Assembly (NCBI GenBank): GCA_900754275.1
Contig: CAAECF010000027.1
Location: 1-13,926 of the forward strand
DNA from: an uncultured Collinsella sp.
GTDB taxonomy: Bacteria; Actinomycetota; Coriobacteriia; Coriobacteriales; Coriobacteriaceae
Direction of reading: 5' to 3'
Length of the DNA stretch: 13,926 bases
Shown here: one piece after another, positions 1 to 6,439 of the stretch
How positions within the stretch are numbered: the stretch's first letter is position 1
How the letters are laid out: every line of letters begins with the position of its first letter
The notes under the pieces: model-generated
Databases searched by the model: none
What the model was told of the DNA's origin: nothing
Seen by the model: the letters and a program-made list of their open reading frames with translations, nothing else
Program-made: the position numbers and the translations under genes

Positions 1-38
1 ACTACTTTCCCTCGCGGCGGCCTTCTAACAGCAAAAAC

Positions 39-159
39 CAAGTGAGTAGATTTTTTGCAGGAATCCGAGCACACGCCAAATCGCCACAGCGCTGACCTGC
101 AGTTTTACCGAGCATTTGTCGCGATGTGCTCGGTAAATCCAAAAAAGTCTACTCACTTG
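39..159. repeat. Imperfect inverted-repeat element beyond the ATPase terminator
   Basis: The outer arms are a perfect 12-bp inverted pair, CAAGTGAGTAGA at 39-50 and its complement at 148-159. The pairing continues inward with small gaps through a T-run to a shared CCGAGCACA block. A second, inner inverted pair (TTTACCGAGCA at 104-114, complement at 127-137, 12-base loop) reuses the same CCGAGCA core, so the core occurs three times. No gene is convincing in 1-182. It could be a palindromic extragenic repeat, the end of a small mobile element, or an operator for a gene left of the window. I cannot choose between these from one copy. Confidence 0.6.
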
Positions 160-182
160 CATCTGAGGCGCACCGGATCGGC

Positions 183-220
183 AAAAAACCGCCGCGAAAG
201 GGATCCGGACCCTTCGCGGC
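183..220 (-). terminator. Rho-independent terminator of the ATPase gene
   Basis: Read on the minus strand, an 11-12 bp GC-rich stem (GCCGCGAAGGG pairing with CCCTTTCGCGGC, one bulged base) is followed directly by GGTTTTTTGC. It begins about 22 bases after the TAA of the ATPase gene, the expected place and orientation for an intrinsic terminator. Confidence 0.85.
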
Positions 221-242
221 AGTTGTTAATACGCCGAACTTG

Positions 243-1412
243 TTATCGCAAAAGCCAATCACGCGCCGAGACCACGCTACAGTCTTTCGACTCATACGTT
301 GAGTCCACGCGGGCCACAACATAGCGCGCATCTTTTGCAATGTCGATCTCATCGCATACAGTCTGTAGATGGCGGGCGTACTTATCGTGATACGTTCTGG
401 ATGATTTTATTTCGATAGCCTTGGGACTCCCTGAGTTTGTGCAGTCGAGCAAATCGATTTCTCGCTTGCCGTCGTCCCTATAGAAATACAACTCGGGATT
501 CTCGCCCACGTTGAGATGGCTCTTCGCCGTTTCGGAAACGATGAGGTTTTCGAAAACTGCCCCCAGATAAGGGCTCTCCAAAAGTTGCTCCAGTGATCCA
601 ATTTTGAGCAAGTAGCAGAGCAGCCCCGTGTCGTAAAAATAAAGCTTGGGCGTTTTAGTCAAACGTTTCCTGGCATTTGCATAATAAGGCTGCAGTGAAA
701 ACGTCAGGTAGCTCTGCTCCAGGATAGACAACCAGCTTTTAATGGTCGATACGTTCACACCCGTATCTCGAGAAAGCGAAGATATATTAATGAGAGCACC
801 GGCGCTCTGGGCAATTATGGACAGTAACTTATGAAACTCCGCTTTATTGCGCACGTCAAGCAAGCCCACAACATCGCGCTCAACATAGGTATCAATATAG
901 CTGGGGAAATAAACCGAGGACGGCATTCCGGCGGAACGCAGGCGAGGGTATCCCCCTTCGAGCGCAAACAAATCCACTTCCAACTGCCCCTGCTGGCCCC
1001 TCTCCGCTTCTCGAAACGAAAATGGCAGCAATTTTAAGATCCCGACTCGCCCGGCAAGAGACTGGCCGATGCTTTTCATCATCAAAAAGTTTTGCGATCC
1101 CGTAAGGATGTATTGACCGGCATCTCCCCGCTCATCCGAAACAACCTGGATCATCGAGAACAAATCCGGGGCGTATTGCGCCTCATCGATGATGAGTCCG
1201 CCCTTTCGGTTGCGGATAAAACTCACCGGATCCTCCAAGGCCGCGCGCCTCGTTTGGGGGTCCTCAAGCGTGACATAGGAATAGTCGGGAAAGGCATGCC
1301 TAACCAGCGTAGACTTTCCGCTCTGCCTAGGCCCCGTCAACGACACAACAGGAAACCAACCCGCCATGCGAATGAGCAACTCATGCAAATCCCTGTTAAT
1401 GTACTCGGCCAT
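243..1412 (-). CDS. AAA ATPase with C-terminal DUF4143 domain
   Basis: A 389-residue protein of the common ATP-binding DUF4143 family, whose cellular role is unsettled. The N-terminal AAA domain has a Walker A motif GPRQSGKST at residues 27-35, a Walker B-like LIIDEAQ near 73-79 and a sensor-like ILTGSQN. The C-terminal half has the usual winged-helix-like stretch and ends in REIDLL...EIKSS, the D...ExK pattern of a nuclease-like fold seen in this family. The start chosen is ATG at 1412 because AAGGGG lies about 8 bases upstream. An in-frame ATG at 1487 would add 25 residues, but these run through 23-bp non-coding repeats and are unlikely to be translated. The gene stands alone with its own terminator. 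It is a typical accessory gene, often part of variable regions. Family assignment is firm; function is unknown. Confidence 0.9.
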   Translation of the reverse strand: MAEYINRDLHELLIRMAGWFPVVSLTGPRQSGKSTLVRHAFPDYSYVTLEDPQTRRAALEDPVSFIRNRKGGLIIDEAQYAPDLFSMIQVVSDERGDAGQYILTGSQNFLMMKSIGQSLAGRVGILKLLPFSFREAERGQQGQLEVDLFALEGGYPRLRSAGMPSSVYFPSYIDTYVERDVVGLLDVRNKAEFHKLLSIIAQSAGALINISSLSRDTGVNVSTIKSWLSILEQSYLTFSLQPYYANARKRLTKTPKLYFYDTGLLCYLLKIGSLEQLLESPYLGAVFENLIVSETAKSHLNVGENPELYFYRDDGKREIDLLDCTNSGSPKAIEIKSSRTYHDKYARHLQTVCDEIDIAKDARYVVARVDSTYESKDCSVVSARDWLLR

Positions 1413-1433
1413 ATCAACGCCCCTTATAACGCT

Positions 1434-1525
1434 GTTACCATAATCGTATAGTATCATTTGCCATAATCTCGCAGTAGCGTTTTCCATAATCTTGTAGTAG
1501 TGTTTTCCACAATCTTATAGTAGCC
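1434..1525. repeat. Four tandem 23-bp repeats upstream of the ATPase gene
   Basis: The core CCAyAAT recurs at 1438, 1461, 1484 and 1507, an exact 23-bp period, followed each time by a (C/T)(T/G)(A/T/C)(A/G)TAG-like block. Copies span 1434-1456, 1457-1479, 1480-1502 and 1503-1525 and diverge at several positions. On the minus strand each reads roughly CTACTAnAAGATTATGG. The block ends about 22 bases before the preferred ATPase start, so it covers the promoter or leader and could be a multi-site operator. There are no unique spacers, so it is not a CRISPR array. Confidence 0.75.
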
Positions 1526-1567
1526 CAGTTCAAAAACGTTATTTATAGAGCCGAAATCTCAGACCCT

Positions 1568-1613
1568 AAATAACAATAGCCACCACAATGGGAACTGTCC
1601 CCATTGCGGTGGC
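1568..1613 (-). terminator. Probable terminator of the MATE gene
   Basis: A 14-bp stem with one mismatch (1579-1592 with 1600-1613, 7-base loop) lies about 50 bases after the MATE stop codon. On the minus strand it is followed by the T-rich TATTGTTATTTA. The T tract is interrupted, so termination may be partial. The rest of 1526-1663 shows nothing else I can name. Confidence 0.55.
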
Positions 1614-1663
1614 TTGCAGGCGAGTTGACTTATTCGACTATCGCGGGCCGGCCGTGTCCGAGT

Positions 1664-3040
1664 CTAGAGCGTGGCAAGTCGCTTGGATTCGCGGACGGCG
1701 AGGGCGATGGAGATAAGACCAGTGATGGCGTCAGCCGCCACCAAGGCAAACCAGACACCCTGAACGCCCATCATGTTGCCAAGCAGGTACATAAGCGGCA
1801 CGGAGCAGATCACGTAGCGGAGCAGACCGGTGAACGTGGCGATACCCACCTTCTCAACCGCCTGGAAGTACATCGACATGGTCATGGCAAGATAGCCCAG
1901 GGCCACGGCCAGGATAACGATGCGCGTGGCGTTGGCGGCAACCTCGACGAGCGCCGGGTCGCTACCAGCAAAAAAGGCGCAGACCGGCGTTGCGGCCACC
2001 CATAGCACAGCAGACACCGCAGCAAGCGTCACGACCTGGTACTTAAGCGTGCAGGAGAGCGTTTCCTTGAGGCGCGCCCACGCCTTGGCGCCGGCGTTGA
2101 AGGCGGCAATGGGCTGCAGGCCGTACGAGAAGCACTGGGCGACCATCATGGTAATGTAGAGGATGTAGCCGTTGATCACACCAAAGGCCGCGATGTAGAG
2201 CGAACCCATGTCGCCGCCGAGCTGGCCAAGCAACGAGTTGGCAACGGTGTTGAAGATGAACGTGGCAGCTTGCACCAAAAAGAACGGGAAACCAATCTTA
2301 ATGATCTGGCCGCAGATGGCCATGTCGAGTTTGAGGTCGGCGGCGTTGATCTGGAGCTGCGACTTCTTACCGCCGATGAACCAGAAGATACCGATGGCCC
2401 AGATACCGATGGAAAGACCGTAGTACACGCCAGCTCCCATAACGCCAAGCTTGAGCACAAACGTGGAAAGCGCAAGCCAGCAGATAGCGACGATGGCAGA
2501 CACGGTCATGAGGTTGGCCTGGATCTGAACCTTCTCGTCCACACGCATGACGGCGGTGACCATCTGACCAATGACCGTGAGCGGCAGCAGCACGGAGAAG
2601 GTGCGCACGCCGGCAACGGTATCGGTCATGATGTCGGGCGTGGCGCCGAAGAATGCGCAGATGGGCTCGGTAAACACAGCCATCACCACAGCAAGCAGCA
2701 CACTCACAATCGTGGTAAGCCAAAAACCCTGGCTAAACGCCTTGCTGGCGCCCTTAATGTCGCCGGCACCCAAAAGGTTGCCCACCACGGCGGGCACGCC
2801 GGTGCCAAACAGGTTGCCAAAGGCCAGGTTAATGTACTCGACCGACATGATGATCGAAACACAGGCCAGGCCGTGTGCACCCAGGCCCCAACCCATCACG
2901 AGGCCCTCAAGGACCACCATGATAATCTGGGCGAGCATACCCTGGCCGGTGATGATGGTGTACTTGCGCACCAGGCCGGGAATCGGCTGCGAGGCAAGCT
3001 CACGCTCCTCCTCAACAGCGGCGGTTGTCTCTTCTGCCAT
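1664..3040 (-). CDS. MATE-family multidrug/metabolite efflux transporter
   Basis: A 458-residue integral membrane protein with two homologous halves of about six hydrophobic segments each, as expected for MATE (MOP superfamily) cation-coupled exporters. The N-terminal half carries GNLFGTGVPAVVGNLLGAGD, the loop typical of the family, and the second half the matching QPIAAFNAGAK. The first 25 or so residues are an acidic cytoplasmic tail. I choose ATG at 3040, preceded by AAAGGGGAG; an in-frame ATG at 3097 would translate a 12-bp tandem repeat and lacks a comparable ribosome site. The gene follows the amidohydrolase on the same strand after 96 bases and probably shares its transcript. The context suggests export of a substrate or product of that hydrolase. 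The substrate cannot be read from sequence. Confidence 0.9.
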   Translation of the reverse strand: MAEETTAAVEEERELASQPIPGLVRKYTIITGQGMLAQIIMVVLEGLVMGWGLGAHGLACVSIIMSVEYINLAFGNLFGTGVPAVVGNLLGAGDIKGASKAFSQGFWLTTIVSVLLAVVMAVFTEPICAFFGATPDIMTDTVAGVRTFSVLLPLTVIGQMVTAVMRVDEKVQIQANLMTVSAIVAICWLALSTFVLKLGVMGAGVYYGLSIGIWAIGIFWFIGGKKSQLQINAADLKLDMAICGQIIKIGFPFFLVQAATFIFNTVANSLLGQLGGDMGSLYIAAFGVINGYILYITMMVAQCFSYGLQPIAAFNAGAKAWARLKETLSCTLKYQVVTLAAVSAVLWVAATPVCAFFAGSDPALVEVAANATRIVILAVALGYLAMTMSMYFQAVEKVGIATFTGLLRYVICSVPLMYLLGNMMGVQGVWFALVAADAITGLISIALAVRESKRLATL

Positions 3041-3065
3041 TGTTCTCCCCTTTCCATGAGAGATT

Positions 3066-3089
3066 GATGAATGGATGGATGAATGGATG
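3066..3089. repeat. Perfect 12-bp tandem duplication in the amidohydrolase-MATE gap
   Basis: GATGAATGGATG occurs twice back to back (3066-3077, 3078-3089). Next to it lies a GGGCGG/CCGCCC inverted pair (3089-3094 with 3113-3118). Together they fill most of the 96-base gap. Probably a slippage-prone spacer; no regulatory role is evident. Confidence 0.7.
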
Positions 3090-3136
3090 GGCGGCACGCA
3101 CAGGCTGTGGCACCGCCCAGCGATGCAGCAGCCCCG

Positions 3137-4765
3137 CTAGGCCTCGTAGACCACCTTGCCGGCAATCATCGTGAGAGACGCCGTGGCCTCGAGGACCTCA
3201 GCCGGTTCGCAGTCAAAGAGGTTGCGGTCGAGCACACAGATATCAGCCTGTTTGCCGCATGCGAGCGTACCGATGCGATCCTCGGCATGCATGGCGTAGG
3301 CGCTGCCGTAGGTGTAGGCGCGCAGGGCCTCGGCCATGGTAATGCGCTCCTGGGGGAACCAGCCCTCGGGGTTGGAGCCGTCCTCGAGCATGCGGAAGAC
3401 CGCGCCGTACACCTCCTCCATGGGCTCCAAGCCCACAACGGGGAAGTCGCTGCCCAAGTGCACCACGGCACCGCTGGCAAGCAGGCTGTGCAGGGGCCAC
3501 GAAAGCGCTGCACGCTCGGGGCCCACGGCATCGTCCTTGGCAAGGTCAGCCATATCGAGCAGCATGTGCCACGGTTGCATGCCGGGGCATATACCAAGCT
3601 CCGCGTAGCGCGGCAGATCCTCGGGCTGAACCGTCTCGTTGTGCTCCATGGAGTGGCGGCAACCCCGCTTACCATGCAAGCGCTCGCCCTCCTCAAAGCA
3701 ATCAAGCACAAAACGCACCGAGCGATCGCCGATCGTATGGACGCGCGTGTCAACGCCCCATTCCTGCGCCCTGACAATGGCGGCACGGATGCGCTCTGGA
3801 TCCTCCGCGGGCTCACCGCAGGTATCGGGCGCATTGCTATAGGGTTCAAGCATCCAAGCGGTGTGGTCGGAGCACACGCCATCAAGAAACTGCTTAAAGC
3901 CGTGCCACTCGACCTGCGTACCCGAGAAGGCGTATTTCTCCTTGATCTGCTCGAGCGTTAAGGACTCGTTTTCGAACAGATCGGTGTACAGGAACACGCG
4001 CAGTGGCAAGTCGCCCTTGGCATTAAGACCTGCCAACACCGCATACGGGTTTTCCATGCTCACAAACGTAGGATTGACCATGCCGACCGTAGTGATTCCC
4101 AGGGCATTGGCGCGCCGGGCGGTTTTTGCAAACGACGCGTCAACAACCTCGGGCGCTGGGTCGTAGACCTCGTCCATAAAGAAGACGCCGGCGTTGTTGG
4201 AAAACACGCCCGTCAGATTGCCCTCGGCATCCTTAAGGATCTTGCCGCCTGCGGGATCGGGCGTCTGCGAAGTTACTCCCACCTTGTTGATGGCGCAGGT
4301 ATTGGCACTAAAGGTATGCAGGTCAACCTGCTGCAGAAAGACCGGGCGGTCCGAGATGTACTCATCGATCATCGCGGCTGTGGGCATCTCGGGGACATCC
4401 CACTGGAACTGGATAATCTGGCAGCCCAGAATCCACTCGTTATCGGGATGGTCGGCCGCAAACGCCACGACACGTTCCATCGCCATCTCAAAACTGGTGC
4501 AGTCGATGAGGTTGACGGCAAAATCGGGGTCGGTCATAAACGCGCCCTGGGCAAAATGCGTGTGTGAGTCGATCAGGCCGGGCATGACGAGCTGGTCGCC
4601 AAAGTCGCGCACCTCGGTATCGGGACCGATAAACGGTGCCAGGTGAGCATCGTCACCGCAGGCAACAATCTTATCACCGCGCACGGCAACGCCGCCCTTA
4701 AACGGCTCGAGCCCATCGCCGGTAAAGACGGCGTTGCTCTTGATAACTACATCAGCCTTGTCCAT
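3137..4765 (-). CDS. YtcJ-type metal-dependent amidohydrolase
   Basis: A 542-residue enzyme of the amidohydrolase_3 (YtcJ) family. These are zinc- or iron-dependent TIM-barrel hydrolases acting on C-N bonds; N-substituted formamide deformylase is one characterised member. Visible signatures are the metal-binding SHTH (H68, H70), the central VHTIGDRSV with its His, HSMEHNE, and the catalytic Asp in HLGSDFPV (D440). The C-terminal GKQADICVLD strand belongs to the small beta domain. Length is normal for the family. ATG at 4765 is chosen because GAGGAGG lies 6 bases before it; the ATG ten codons upstream has no such site. It lies between a membrane LuxR regulator gene and a MATE gene on one strand, which suggests a sense-hydrolyse-export unit. 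The substrate is unknown. No signal peptide is visible, so it should be cytoplasmic. Confidence 0.9.
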   Translation of the reverse strand: MDKADVVIKSNAVFTGDGLEPFKGGVAVRGDKIVACGDDAHLAPFIGPDTEVRDFGDQLVMPGLIDSHTHFAQGAFMTDPDFAVNLIDCTSFEMAMERVVAFAADHPDNEWILGCQIIQFQWDVPEMPTAAMIDEYISDRPVFLQQVDLHTFSANTCAINKVGVTSQTPDPAGGKILKDAEGNLTGVFSNNAGVFFMDEVYDPAPEVVDASFAKTARRANALGITTVGMVNPTFVSMENPYAVLAGLNAKGDLPLRVFLYTDLFENESLTLEQIKEKYAFSGTQVEWHGFKQFLDGVCSDHTAWMLEPYSNAPDTCGEPAEDPERIRAAIVRAQEWGVDTRVHTIGDRSVRFVLDCFEEGERLHGKRGCRHSMEHNETVQPEDLPRYAELGICPGMQPWHMLLDMADLAKDDAVGPERAALSWPLHSLLASGAVVHLGSDFPVVGLEPMEEVYGAVFRMLEDGSNPEGWFPQERITMAEALRAYTYGSAYAMHAEDRIGTLACGKQADICVLDRNLFDCEPAEVLEATASLTMIAGKVVYEA

Positions 4766-4827
4766 GTGAGCCTCCTCAGGCATCTTTGGTTGCAACGCGG
4801 ACGCACCGCCCGCGTGGGCACTCGGTT

Positions 4828-4899
4828 GGGAGCGTAGCGCTCCCGCATCGGCGCGTGCCTACAAGCCGTGCTCGGACGTCTGTCCCACGTCCGCGGCTT
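4828..4899 (-). other. Hairpins in the amidohydrolase leader
   Basis: Two perfect inverted repeats lie in the 315-base gap between the LuxR stop and the amidohydrolase start. One is GGGAGCG-tag-CGCTCCC (4828-4844). The other is a 13-bp stem formed by AAGCCG/CGGCTT and CGGACGT/ACGTCCG (4863-4899), with a 4-base bulge. Neither has a following T run, so they look like 5' UTR structure or a dispersed palindromic repeat rather than terminators. No gene is seen in 4766-5080. Confidence 0.5.
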
Positions 4900-4968
4900 C
4901 GCGCTACACCCATTGATACACAGGGGCAAATCCGTGCCAAGGCCAGGGATCGCAAACGGTCAGTTTAA

Positions 4969-4998
4969 GCAGGTTTACACGCTTTACCTGCAGGTTTA
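4969..4998. promoter_or_regulatory. Candidate operator upstream of the amidohydrolase
   Basis: GCAGGTTTA occurs at 4969-4977 and 4990-4998, 21 bp apart (two helical turns). The second copy overlaps a perfect palindrome ACCTGCAGGT (4986-4995), so GCAGGT is also paired with an inverted ACCTGC. The site lies about 200 bp before the amidohydrolase start and 80 bp after the LuxR stop. It fits a binding site for the neighbouring LuxR-type protein; that link is inference. Confidence 0.4.
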
Positions 4999-5080
4999 TT
5001 GTCTGAGATTATTACCGCGTCATTACGCCCAACGGCGTGCCCGCCCACACGGCAAGACCCGCATGCAAGGAAGAATAGGA

Positions 5081-6073
5081 CTAGGAACGCCAAAAGGCAT
5101 CTATGAGGTCATCTCGGTTGGAGACACCGCTTTTAACGTAGATGCGATGCAAGTGCGCCTTGACAGTGCCAGGGCTGATGACCAACTCGCTGGCGATGTT
5201 TTGGGCGTCGTTGCCCTTCAGCACCAGCGTGAGCACCTCCTGCTCGCGCCGCGACAGCTTACGGGCATCGGCATAGATCACAACGCGTGATGCTAGATCG
5301 TCCCCAGAGCGTGCGCTCTCGGCCGCCACGTCCTCATCGGCACGCGGATGACGGGCATACACGCGCAGGATATGGCTAAACTGGCAAAAGAGTTGGACCG
5401 CGCATGCCACGAGCAGCACGTTTTCGGAGATATTGCGCTCGGACAGATACCACAAAAAGAGGCTGATGACGGGGTTTTGAGAGTCGGGGCGGCAGAACAA
5501 GATCATGTAGGTGTCCTCGGCGATCACACAAAACACAAGAACGAAGGCCACCTTCCAAAAGAGCTTTGAGCGGTCGAGGTCGAGTTTCTCAACACGCGTT
5601 GCTCTGTACCGGTAATGCCAGGCGGCATAGGCAAGACATCCTACATTGCCCAGGTCACGCGTGAGCCAAAAGAGATACTGCTGCACCTCTCCGGCAGCGC
5701 CGCTGCGAGGCACCAGCAGCAATTGCAAGATTGAAAACGGCACGATAGCGAGTCCGAGCATGCGCGACGTCGGTCTTTTGCGCAAGCGCGCAAACATCCA
5801 TAGCACCACGCAGGCATAGATGGCAATACCAAGCACGCAGCGCAGCAAGGGGTGCTGCAGCGGCTCGCTAAAGGTAACGGCGTAGTCGTATTTGAGCCGA
5901 TTGTACTCGTCAAAAAAGATGACCGACATATCGAGCATATAGAGCAAAAAACCCGCCGCGGCCACGAGGCTGTCGCGACGGCGCGTCATGAGCCAAACCA
6001 CCAATGCCACGGCACTGGTCACCAGAGCCACACCCATGATAATCGTGGTGTAGATATAGAACGCGAAACTCAT
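5081..6073 (-). CDS. Seven-helix membrane LuxR-type transcriptional regulator
   Basis: A 330-residue one-component regulator. Seven hydrophobic segments can be counted (about residues 4-29, 35-54, 74-95, 104-122, 130-153, 171-193 and 214-238). They are followed by a charged linker and a C-terminal LuxR/GerE helix-turn-helix at about 273-328, with the conserved LSRREQEVL, NIASEL and GTVKAHLHRIY. There is no receiver or autoinducer-binding domain, so the membrane part is presumably the sensor. It shares topology and the motifs YLSERNxSENV and IVAED-like (C)(V/I)xAED with the regulator gene at 12989, so the two are paralogues. The start is supported by GGGGAGG about 6 bases upstream. It sits just upstream of the amidohydrolase-MATE pair and divergent from a small gene, so it probably controls one or both. 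The ligand is unknown. Confidence 0.9.
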   Translation of the reverse strand: MSFAFYIYTTIIMGVALVTSAVALVVWLMTRRRDSLVAAAGFLLYMLDMSVIFFDEYNRLKYDYAVTFSEPLQHPLLRCVLGIAIYACVVLWMFARLRKRPTSRMLGLAIVPFSILQLLLVPRSGAAGEVQQYLFWLTRDLGNVGCLAYAAWHYRYRATRVEKLDLDRSKLFWKVAFVLVFCVIAEDTYMILFCRPDSQNPVISLFLWYLSERNISENVLLVACAVQLFCQFSHILRVYARHPRADEDVAAESARSGDDLASRVVIYADARKLSRREQEVLTLVLKGNDAQNIASELVISPGTVKAHLHRIYVKSGVSNRDDLIDAFWRS

Positions 6074-6106
6074 GCCCGCCTCCCCTGTCTAGATGCTGTG
6101 AGGATG

Positions 6107-6136
6107 TTGACAGATTCTTTGCCGCAAGATTAGACT
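6107..6136 (+). promoter_or_regulatory. Candidate sigma-70 promoter for the small gene at 6202
   Basis: TTGACA (6107-6112) is followed after 18 bases by TAGACT (6131-6136). The -35 matches consensus fully and the -10 at four of six positions. It reads towards the small ORF, leaving a leader of about 60 bases. Confidence 0.4.
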
Positions 6137-6143
6137 CACCGAT

Positions 6144-6163
6144 TAAACGTACTGTATCGTTTA
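6144..6163. promoter_or_regulatory. 20-bp lux-box-like dyad
   Basis: TAAACG at 6144-6149 is repeated inverted as CGTTTA at 6158-6163, with 8 bases between: the half-site, 8, half-site spacing of classical LuxR sites. It lies in the 128-bp gap between the divergent LuxR gene and the small gene, just after the candidate promoter. It is flanked by a direct repeat CTCACCGAT (6135-6143, 6180-6188). A likely autoregulatory operator, by inference. Confidence 0.4.
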
Positions 6164-6201
6164 GATAAACAAGCTGTGTCTCACCGATGAAAGGAGATGC
6201 C

Positions 6202-6393
6202 ATGACACCGATCGCTCCGCTCAAGATGCTCGTCGCGCCCGCCGCCAAGGCCATCACCCGACTCGGTTCTTCCATGACCTACGACAATGTCCCCTGCGCC
6301 GTTGAGGCGCGTTCGGACAGCTGCCCCTACCTGGGTCACGTCCCCTACTTTGCACCCAAGCTCGCATCTGATCCCGAGCAGTGTGAGCAGTAA
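6202..6393 (+). CDS. Small hypothetical protein divergent from LuxR gene
   Basis: A 63-codon ORF with ATG at 6202 preceded by AAAGGAGATGCC, a near-ideal ribosome site; the ATG at 6187 overlaps that site and is rejected. A plausible promoter lies upstream. The product is MTPIAPLKMLV... with three cysteines (VPC, DSC, EQC) in the C-terminal two thirds. There is no clear membrane helix or signal peptide. I do not recognise the family. It is transcribed away from the membrane LuxR gene, a layout typical of a regulator and a target, and converges with the permease gene at 6429. Coding is supported by the ribosome site and promoter, not by homology. Confidence 0.55.
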   Translation: MTPIAPLKMLVAPAAKAITRLGSSMTYDNVPCAVEARSDSCPYLGHVPYFAPKLASDPEQCEQ

Positions 6394-6408
6394 TCCAAGA
6401 TGCATCTA

Positions 6409-6439
6409 GCACCGCACAACTCGCGGCGCTACTGTTTTG
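6409..6439. terminator. Weak hairpin between converging genes
   Basis: GCACCGC (6409-6415) can pair with GCGGCGC (6423-6429) with one mismatch, which becomes a G-U pair on the minus strand. On the plus strand it is followed by TACTGTTTTGG. It sits where the small gene and the permease converge and overlaps the permease stop codon. Possible weak terminator only. Confidence 0.25.

Noticed and set aside
1413..1487. 25-residue N-terminal extension of the ATPase
   Set aside because: It translates non-coding 23-bp repeats whose period breaks frame, while the internal ATG at 1412 has a good ribosome site.
1434..1525. CRISPR array
   Set aside because: The repeats are directly tandem and degenerate, with no unique spacers and no cas genes.
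2270..3961. Plus-strand ORFs of 265 and 292 codons opposite the MATE and amidohydrolase genes
   Set aside because: Antisense shadows; they lack ribosome sites and recognisable motifs, and the minus-strand genes are clear.
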